From NCBI GenBank assembly GCA_031376425.1, contig JANMDR010000234.1, positions 1-23,464 on the forward strand: DNA of 23,464 nt, in the 5' to 3' direction. Shown piece after piece: positions 15,601 through 21,328 of this stretch. Made by a program: the position numbers and the translations under genes. The notes beneath the pieces were generated by a model. That model ran no database searches, was not told the DNA's origin, and saw only the letters and a list, made by a program, of their open reading frames with translations. The first letter of the stretch is position 1, and each line of letters begins with the position of its first letter. The DNA comes from JANMDR01 sp031376425. Its GTDB lineage: Bacteria; Pseudomonadota; Gammaproteobacteria; Burkholderiales; Usitatibacteraceae.

Positions 15601-18077
15601 TGGCTAATGCGGATGTTGCTGTATTGGACGACGTAGTACGGCGTTTTGCCGCCCCACGGTACCAAGAGGCATATCAAAAAGGCGTGCATGACAGCGATGC
15701 AGCGCTTGTTTTACGTGCCACAGCGCCAATGTTGGCTACTGCCGGATTCTTGCGTTATAACCCCTTATGCCGAGCCTTGGCGTTGCTTTTTTGGCAACAC
15801 GCTACTACGCCGTTGCCGCACCAAAACGAGTTACCCGTGGCATCGCAAGCATTGCAATTACAAGCGCAACAGGCAACGCTAATGCACCAGCAGTTCGGTA
15901 GCGATAGTTTGCTAAAGCAACTCACAATCATCACGGCAGATGCTATTGAAAAATTCGTTATCGCGCAGCAACTAGAGATTCACTCATTAGTTGACCCTGT
16001 AACCCAACCACTGCACCTATTAGCGCAAGAAAGTGCCGCTTATTTGCTCGCCGAATTGGGCGCAGCAACGACAAATACTGCAGCACCGCGTCTGCATGAG
16101 TGGGTGCTAAGTTCGGCTGGCGCAACGTTGGTAAAAAAGCTTCAAGTTCATTTTGCAGCTGGCGTCCAAGCCTCACCCTGGCAAAATAAATTATTGAGTT
16201 TGAATGCGCGTTGGCAATTAGCATGCTCGTGGCTCAGAAGCTTTGTGGATGCGCATATCGCCACACCAGATTTAGGCTCAGATACAGGCGAGAGGCGGGC
16301 GCAGCAAATGAGCGTGCTACCAGAAGCGGCGGCGGCGTTGCTCGTTGATTTTCATCGAAATACGCTCTCAACCGACTTACAAAAAACAGTGAGTGGTTTA
16401 TTAGGCCAGCATGCACTATTGCGTACGCATGAAAGTATGCAATCACACACGCTACAACTCAATGATTTCTTGCGGAGATTGCAGCATCACTGCAAAGTCG
16501 TGGTGCCAGCATTTTTACAGTTGCAGCAGTTGCGGCAAACTTTAATGATGGAAGAAAAAGCGCGTTTACGTTTAGAGCAATTTCAAGCAAAACCGCTTTC
16601 CAGTTTTGTACGCAGTCGTTTGATCAATGAAGTGTATTTGCCGATGGTGGGTGATAATTTAGCCAAGCAAATTGGTGCGGCTGGGGATGCACGTCGTACT
16701 GATTCAATGGGCTTGCTGCTACTTATCTCGCCGCCAGGTTATGGCAAGACAACGCTAATGGAATATTTGTGTGACCGCTTAGGCATGATCTTTGTGCGCA
16801 TAAACTGTCCAGTACTTGGGCATGACGTGGTGTCTCTCGATCCAACACAGACGGCTAACAGCGCTGCCAAAGTCGAATTGGAGAAACTAAATTTAGGATT
16901 GGCGATGGGCAGTAATGTCATGCTTTATTTAGACGACATTCAGCACACCAATCCGGAGTTCCTACAAAAATTTATTGGCCTTGCAGACGGTACGCGGCGC
17001 ATCGAAGGTGTATGGCGTGAGCAAAATCATACCTATGATTTGCGCGGTAAGCGCTTCGCCATCGTGATGGCGGGTAATCCTTATACTGAATCCGGTGCCG
17101 TGTTTAAAATACCCGATATGCTGGCTAATCGGGCTGATATTTATAATTTGGGTGATGTGTTAAGTGGTCATGAAGACGTATTTGCGATGTCATATATTGA
17201 GAATGCATTGGTAGCACATCCCGTGCTACAGCCTTTATCGATGCGCGATCCTGGTGACATCTATGTGTTATTGCGCATGGCTACTGAAGGTCTAGCTATT
17301 TCCGCAAATAGCGGTGTCGGCGAGTTAAAGCACCCCTATACGTCAGAGGAAATCAGCGAGATTCTTGCCGTACTACAGCGCCTATTTAAAGTACGCGATG
17401 CCTTATTGCAGGTAAATAAAACCTATATTGCCTCTGCGGCTCAAGATAATTTGAACCGCATCGAACCGCCCTTTAAATTGCAAGGCAGCTATCGCAACAT
17501 GATTAAGCTCACACCAAAAGTGTCTGCACTCATGCGCGATGAGGAACTAAATAATTTGCTGCTTGATCATTATCGCGGTGAAGCGCAAACCCTTACTACC
17601 GGTGCAGAAGAAAATCTTCTAAAGCTTGCGCATCTGCTAGGTAAACCTACGCGACCAGAGCAAGTGCGATGGCAGTCTCTGCTCGCAAATGTTGCGCGCC
17701 TGCGCAAGCAAGGCGGTGCGGATGCAGACGGCGCAACTAAAGTTGCAAACACCTTAAGCGACATCGGTGCGCAAATTGCCAGCCTCACTAAACAAACTGA
17801 GCTCAATATGAAAAATCAACCTGATGTGCAAATAAACTTACCCGACCATGCTGCACTACAGAACGCCATGCTGCGCATGGCCGAAAGCTATGAACAGACA
17901 CTGCTGCCGATGCTCAGCGCGATGAACCATAAGATGCGGCTCGATCATAGTATTTGGGATGGCGTGCGCGAAATTTCCGCAAACATGAGCGAGATGGACA
18001 AGCGCTTAGTACAGATGTCGCGGGTGAGGGCGGGGGAAGGTGCAGACCCCGTACCGGTGAAGAAAAAGGAGAAGTAG
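12684..18077 (+). CDS. Giant AAA ATPase of the DUF3686 ('DNA repair ATPase') type
   Basis: A protein of 1,797 residues from the ATG at 12684; the frame reaches a TTG at 12651 inside the flotillin gene, but the ATG is more likely. It has no signal peptide or membrane span. Residues about 80-440 are beta-rich with repeating strands, resembling the DUF3686 region and perhaps a propeller-like fold. Helical coiled-coil segments lie at about 530-620 and 660-870, then a long helical region. The AAA module begins near 1300, with Walker A PPGYGKTT (1350-1357, Lys1355), Walker B LYLDD (Asp1417, Asp1418) and a sensor-1-like Asn1465 in AGNPY. The usual Walker B Glu is Asp. The C-terminus is again helical. 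The database name 'DNA repair ATPase' has little direct support. Operon context with PspA and flotillin points to ATP-driven remodelling of membrane-bound assemblies, comparable in principle to Vps4 acting on ESCRT-III (inference). Confidence 0.85.
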   Translation: MNDVINDSTTPKMPAQYVPAAVTAPSVDVAMQSSSFDLLRTRLNAHGASLAQQAGALNSARLDEFGRADTVLLARTRARTENNCVARDLVQVGESLVFGYNVFIGLRKEVRVADVFALYRMRENGAEVNLEVQKLDGSFLNDPRFVTEFTELYNYYRNAQLAQLRVNQGKLLAAFKIGDRATDLRVFRWQIETNGALTYIDNRGERDMALPPTHDFEWLTTSRDQHVIGKYPHINILDILFVETIGGDLTIKLENNTETGLGIYSEPVEDKNQSLTDAEVAYAAVGQLILLRIKPYRETAVRFLAFNRLTQVVMRVDAIGESCVQLPEDHGIVFPDGYILQSGEHKQFADMPRDLKFKRRVLAPNGEDVLYVFYGFTAGTYVLLAYNLIAKTLAQPLVAQGYARFDNGKILLFTEETPEPTRNHGMQLWQTPFLSDEHAAQQAPRQTALGKIGNRELVRGVSELYSVAKLVREQSDTGESKLPSRFVYETLIKQCQRTLDGHYWLQNDSISAAAASLLHIIEVAKNTLDEFDKVAAVQRQAQQALSQAELENRQLLTDTASKIWQSPTDFSDALAHIRLNAGKLSVLEGQRYINAAKLQQLQIELAAEEGRISGLTVSFLGRDDAFNKLNTALAAQRTQLPNCLTTAALAPLLAVLDKTAESLGSLTNLLATLNVADATLRTKILSTISGFFAEVNKLRAQVLQHRKALTQTESAAEFAAQFALLGQSVESALEQAITSEKCDEQLTRLLVQLEELEGRFTEQDSYLSEIAFKRESVYAAFEARKQGLLAARTKRVQTIQEAGHRILAGVPKRLAALDLPAQIEAYFAADALIKKLKNSIADLRQLGSDVAADDLSGQLKNQREQGLRNVRDRNELGGGNVIRLGQHGFTINQQTLDLSIVIHKQQLSYHLTGTDYFLAFEDARLATLEPYWQLDTIAESATVYRAEYLAYQIVLAAQENREGFTFKQLLADVANADVAVLDDVVRRFAAPRYQEAYQKGVHDSDAALVLRATAPMLATAGFLRYNPLCRALALLFWQHATTPLPHQNELPVASQALQLQAQQATLMHQQFGSDSLLKQLTIITADAIEKFVIAQQLEIHSLVDPVTQPLHLLAQESAAYLLAELGAATTNTAAPRLHEWVLSSAGATLVKKLQVHFAAGVQASPWQNKLLSLNARWQLACSWLRSFVDAHIATPDLGSDTGERRAQQMSVLPEAAAALLVDFHRNTLSTDLQKTVSGLLGQHALLRTHESMQSHTLQLNDFLRRLQHHCKVVVPAFLQLQQLRQTLMMEEKARLRLEQFQAKPLSSFVRSRLINEVYLPMVGDNLAKQIGAAGDARRTDSMGLLLLISPPGYGKTTLMEYLCDRLGMIFVRINCPVLGHDVVSLDPTQTANSAAKVELEKLNLGLAMGSNVMLYLDDIQHTNPEFLQKFIGLADGTRRIEGVWREQNHTYDLRGKRFAIVMAGNPYTESGAVFKIPDMLANRADIYNLGDVLSGHEDVFAMSYIENALVAHPVLQPLSMRDPGDIYVLLRMATEGLAISANSGVGELKHPYTSEEISEILAVLQRLFKVRDALLQVNKTYIASAAQDNLNRIEPPFKLQGSYRNMIKLTPKVSALMRDEELNNLLLDHYRGEAQTLTTGAEENLLKLAHLLGKPTRPEQVRWQSLLANVARLRKQGGADADGATKVANTLSDIGAQIASLTKQTELNMKNQPDVQINLPDHAALQNAMLRMAESYEQTLLPMLSAMNHKMRLDHSIWDGVREISANMSEMDKRLVQMSRVRAGEGADPVPVKKKEK

Positions 18078-18115
18078 GAGAATTTAGAGCGGTCAAAAAG
18101 CCATAAACGCGAGGA

Positions 18116-18129
18116 GGACTGGCCAGTCC
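18116..18129. repeat. Perfect 14-bp palindrome GGACTGGCCAGTCC
   Basis: A perfect inverted repeat without spacer in the gap between the convergent ATPase and permease genes. It sits inside a larger potential fold closed by AAAGCC (18097-18102) and GGCTTT (18162-18167). Confidence 0.7.
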
Positions 18130-18137
18130 AACCAGCT

Positions 18138-18171
18138 CCTTCTTGGAGACGCTCCAAAGAAGGCTTTCTTT
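18138..18171 (+). terminator. Probable rho-independent terminator after the ATPase gene
   Basis: CCTTCTTGGAG (18138-18148) pairs with CTCCAAAGAAGG (18152-18163) around a 3-base loop with one bulged A. It is followed by CTTTCTTT. It lies about 60 bases beyond the ATPase stop. The T tract is interrupted, so termination may be partial. In the minus direction no T run follows. Confidence 0.6.
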
Positions 18172-18194
18172 AGCGCGGACAGCAGTATAAAAAA

Positions 18195-19418
18195 TCACTC
18201 GTACCTTAATGCCTCCACCGGCTTCAGTGCCGATGCGCGCTTGGCAGGATAGAAACCGAAAAATATCCCAATGGCGGCCGAGAAGGTAAACGCAATAATG
18301 ATGCCTGATGCGGTGATGGTGACCGCTAATGGCGAAAACTTAGTGATAGCCATACCGCCTGCATAGGCCATGGCTACGCCCAATGCACCACCGCAGACAC
18401 AAATGACCACCGCTTCGGTTAAAAACTGTAGCAGTACATCGCGGCGCTTGGCACCCAGCGCCATTCTGATGCCGATTTCACGGGTGCGTTCTGTGACTGA
18501 TACCAGCATTATATTCATAATGCCGATACCGCCGACTAGCAGTGAAATAGAACCAATGGCACCGAGTAACAGTGTGAGCATGGTGGCGATACCTTGGGCA
18601 GCTTCAGCGATAGCCGAGAGATCACGCACGGTGAAGTCGTCTTCCTGGTCTTCACGAATGCGGTGGCGAATTCTTAGGGTTTGCTGCAAATCATATTCCA
18701 CATCCTTCATACGATCAGCGCGTGCCGATTGCACCATGATTAAGTTAACAGAACCGGGAAACCAAGTACGCATGAGCTGTTGGCGAGCCGCGCTTAGAGG
18801 CACAAATACCGCGTCGTCTTGGTCGTTGCCACCTAAGTCGCTGCCTTTGTTGGACAGCACGCCGACGACTTCAAACGGCTTGCCGCGTATGCGCAGCATT
18901 TGCCCGACTGGATTCATTTCGCCATAAAGCGTGCGAGCAACGGTGCGGCCTAGCACCACCACGCGCGAGATGGAGCGCATTTCTACTTCACCAAACAAGC
19001 TGCCTTGATCTGTTTCCCATGTTTTGATGGAAAAATATTCTGGGGTAACGCCCCACACCATGGCATTCCAATTATTATTGCCAGCAGCAAGCTGAAACGG
19101 TTGGTTTAAGATGGGTGCGCTAAATTCTACGTTGTCTACTTTGGCTAGCGCTTGCGCGTCGGCCTGTGTTAGCGTTTGTGCAGCACCGCGACCAGCACGC
19201 ACGCCGTTAGAGGTTTGGGTACCGGGGAACACGATAAATAAATTCGAACCCATAGCGGATATGCGTTGATTAATATCCGAGCGCACTGATTCGCCGATGG
19301 CAAGCATCAACACCACCGCACCCACGCCAATGATGATACCCAGCATGGTTAATCCTGCACGCAAGCGGTTCATGCTCATAGCCCGGAATGCCTCGATTAC
19401 GACTTGAAAAAATCCCAT
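18195..19418 (-). CDS. MacB-type ABC transporter permease (FtsX/MacB_PCD)
   Basis: A protein of 407 residues. The N-terminus (MNRLRAGLTMLGIIIGVGAVVLM) holds the first membrane span, followed by a periplasmic MacB core domain at about 40-250. Three spans near the C-terminus (about 280-305, 330-355, 365-390) enclose the conserved FtsX-type segment SVTERTREIGIRMALGAKRRDV. The usual C-terminal PAKRASALKPVEALRYE is intact. This is the membrane subunit of a mechanotransmission ABC transporter that works with an ATPase and often a periplasmic adaptor for efflux or lipoprotein handling. Neither partner is in the window: the neighbour upstream is a Pro/Ala-rich membrane protein. The MacB nucleotide-binding domain is not fused here. 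The start has AAGAGG at a good distance. The 88-base gap upstream could hold its own promoter. Confidence 0.9.
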   Translation of the reverse strand: MGFFQVVIEAFRAMSMNRLRAGLTMLGIIIGVGAVVLMLAIGESVRSDINQRISAMGSNLFIVFPGTQTSNGVRAGRGAAQTLTQADAQALAKVDNVEFSAPILNQPFQLAAGNNNWNAMVWGVTPEYFSIKTWETDQGSLFGEVEMRSISRVVVLGRTVARTLYGEMNPVGQMLRIRGKPFEVVGVLSNKGSDLGGNDQDDAVFVPLSAARQQLMRTWFPGSVNLIMVQSARADRMKDVEYDLQQTLRIRHRIREDQEDDFTVRDLSAIAEAAQGIATMLTLLLGAIGSISLLVGGIGIMNIMLVSVTERTREIGIRMALGAKRRDVLLQFLTEAVVICVCGGALGVAMAYAGGMAITKFSPLAVTITASGIIIAFTFSAAIGIFFGFYPAKRASALKPVEALRYE

Positions 19419-19506
19419 ATGCTGCCTCTTAGATAACGCAAAATGATTGCTTCTATTAGCGGAAAATCACTACTTATCTGAATCTTTAGTTATTTGACAC
19501 ACGAAA

Positions 19507-20592
19507 TTAATTGCTTAGCAAGCGTTTTAACTCCGTGCTTAATACTGTATCAGGATAGCGCTTTAGCAGCGCCTGCAATTCGATTTTTGCTTGTGCGGTT
19601 TTGCCGGCACGTTGCAGTACTTCTATTCGGTTGAGCCATGCTGGTGCAGTTTCTATAGGGGTGGACGTAGCAGGGGCAGGTGGCGCAAGGGCTGCTGGCG
19701 GTGCCGCAGGAGCTGCGACTATTTGCGGTGCTAGTGCGCGCGCAGCAGCAGGCGCCGGTGCTGCGGGTGGAGGCGTTAGTTGGGCAACAACAATATTGGC
19801 TTCTTTTTCTTTAGAGACGCTGCCAACACCAGCGTTAGCCGCTTGTTCGGTTGCTCCAGTAACTTGCGTACGGCTGCGATTGAGATCCTTTGCAAGCGGT
19901 GTAGCATCTGCCGTCACGATTTTGTTTTGCGCGCGTGCGCCAAGGTCGGCATCGGCCTTCGCGACCGGTTTCGCACTTTCTACAATTACGGCGCTTTGCA
20001 CCTTAGGCGAAATGGTGGCCGCAATTTCAGTCTTGGTTTCTCGCACAGGGGTAGCTGCAGCCATAATCACTGGCTTCGCAGGCTCTATTGTGGCTGTCGC
20101 AACTTTTGCGGGTGGCTCTGCAGGTGCATTGGCAGATACAGTGGCGGGCGCAGTTGCAAGTACGGCACCGTTTTCCGTCAAAATACTCACCACCATCGGT
20201 GCTTTTTTGCGAGCCTCTTCGTTTTTTACAGTCGCTTCTGCCATCACGATTTCTTCGATGGCTTTGTCGTGTTTATGCACCACGGTTTTGTACAGCACCA
20301 CAGCACTTAACAATAGCGATCCAAATACCGCACCAGCCATACTAAATTGGGTGTACCAAGGTATTTTTTTGTAAAACGGGATAGATTGCCGCGCGTTTTC
20401 GCGTGCAGCATTCAGTATGGTTTGATCAATTACGGGGCGTAGCTCTATGGTATTTTTTGCGGCGCTATAAGCGTTGCGTAGCGCGTCATTGACATCGCCC
20501 GGTAGCGGTGGCAATGGCTGAGGTGGCGTTGTTGGCGCGGTTGGCGTAGGCGGCAACTTTGGTGCGGCAACAGTTTCTCCATTGATCATCAT
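19507..20592 (-). CDS. Pro/Ala-rich single-pass membrane protein coupled to an ECF sigma factor
   Basis: A protein of 361 residues, not a recognised family. The Pro-rich N-terminus and a helical part (1-82) should lie in the cytoplasm. One membrane span lies at 83-105. A long low-complexity periplasmic stretch of Ala, Pro, Val and Thr spans about 110-315, and a C-terminal helical pair (about 317-361, WLNRIEVLQRAGKTAQAKIE onward) resembles one TPR-like unit. The start overlaps the sigma gene stop as ATGA, with no separate ribosome site, so it is made by translational coupling. This is the usual place and topology for an anti-sigma factor, but the zinc anti-sigma motif (HxxxCxxC) is absent. I infer that the cytoplasmic N-terminus may bind the sigma factor and the outside part may sense the envelope. 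Confidence 0.75.
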   Translation of the reverse strand: MMINGETVAAPKLPPTPTAPTTPPQPLPPLPGDVNDALRNAYSAAKNTIELRPVIDQTILNAARENARQSIPFYKKIPWYTQFSMAGAVFGSLLLSAVVLYKTVVHKHDKAIEEIVMAEATVKNEEARKKAPMVVSILTENGAVLATAPATVSANAPAEPPAKVATATIEPAKPVIMAAATPVRETKTEIAATISPKVQSAVIVESAKPVAKADADLGARAQNKIVTADATPLAKDLNRSRTQVTGATEQAANAGVGSVSKEKEANIVVAQLTPPPAAPAPAAARALAPQIVAAPAAPPAALAPPAPATSTPIETAPAWLNRIEVLQRAGKTAQAKIELQALLKRYPDTVLSTELKRLLSN

Positions 20593-21224
20593 AGGTAATC
20601 TTTCAGTGCATCGCGCAATTTAGCCACGGCGTAACGTAGGCGGCTTTTTGCGGTTTCAACATTTACATTCGTAGCCTGCGCAATCGCTTCAACGGTGAGT
20701 CCCGCATCCTCAGATAGCAAAAATGCTTCGCGCTGCGGTGCGGGCAATGCGGCCAGCGCTTGCATAATTGCCGCGCCCTGTTGCTGTGCTGCGGCTCGGG
20801 TATCGGGCTCATCTACTCGGCTGGCAATGCCTTGCGCAAGGTTCGAACCAAAATCTGAATTAACATCATCGCCATCCCATGCTTGTACGTCAGAAATAAT
20901 TTTTGCTGTTGCCCCTGCGGCGCGAAAACCGTCCACCACACGACGATGCGCCAAAGTGTAAAGATAGGTGCGAAAACTAGCGCCATTGATACTAGGTACA
21001 TAGCGTTCAGCACCTTGAATTAAATTAAGCCAGACTTCCTGAAAAATTTCTTCTATACGTTCATGCGGCAATTTGCCCGCGCACAAATGGCCAATAAAGC
21101 CCAACAGCGCAGGTTTGTGGCGGGTGTAGAGCGAATTGAACGCCTGATTTTCGCCGCGCATATAGCGCGACATCAGCGTTTCATCAGTTAAAAATGAGGC
21201 TTCTTCGGGTGATTTTTGTTCCAT
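20589..21224 (-). CDS. ECF-type RNA polymerase sigma factor
   Basis: A protein of 211 residues from the ATG at 21224; the open frame reaches a GTG at 21323, but the added 33 residues do not look like a sigma N-terminus. Region 2 is clear: LMSRYMRGENQAFNSLYTRH, then IEEIFQEVWLNLIQG and FRTYLYTLAHRRVVDGFRA. Region 4 is clear at the C-terminus: ALPAPQREAFLLSEDAGLT, then AQATNVNVETAKSRLRYA. Region 3 is absent, as expected for ECF sigmas, and an acidic linker joins the two. It directs RNA polymerase to a specific promoter set, probably in answer to an envelope signal. The next gene overlaps by 4 bases and may regulate it. The vWA/TPR gene ends about 100 bases upstream on the same strand and may be co-transcribed. 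Confidence 0.92.
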   Translation of the reverse strand: MEQKSPEEASFLTDETLMSRYMRGENQAFNSLYTRHKPALLGFIGHLCAGKLPHERIEEIFQEVWLNLIQGAERYVPSINGASFRTYLYTLAHRRVVDGFRAAGATAKIISDVQAWDGDDVNSDFGSNLAQGIASRVDEPDTRAAAQQQGAAIMQALAALPAPQREAFLLSEDAGLTVEAIAQATNVNVETAKSRLRYAVAKLRDALKDYL

Positions 21225-21328
21225 GGCGCAAGTGTAACGGAGCTTAGGGGCAATCTGACTCATTAATACGGAAAAAAGCAGATTTTTCGTATTCGATCCA
21301 CACCTAAACGCCGTTATCTGCACCGCAG

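Noticed and set aside
18370..18927. Plus-strand open frame of 185 codons opposite the permease
   Set aside because: The minus frame encodes a full MacB-type permease with conserved motifs; the plus product has none.
19601..20374. Plus-strand open frame of 257 codons opposite the Pro/Ala-rich membrane protein
   Set aside because: It results from the GC-rich Ala/Pro codon pattern of the true gene; low-complexity Ala/Gly/Ser product with no ribosome site, while the minus frame is coupled to the sigma gene.
21225..21323. N-terminal extension of the sigma factor to a GTG at 21323
   Set aside because: The extra residues do not fit ECF sigma proteins, and the ATG at 21224 leads directly into region 2 at usual distance.
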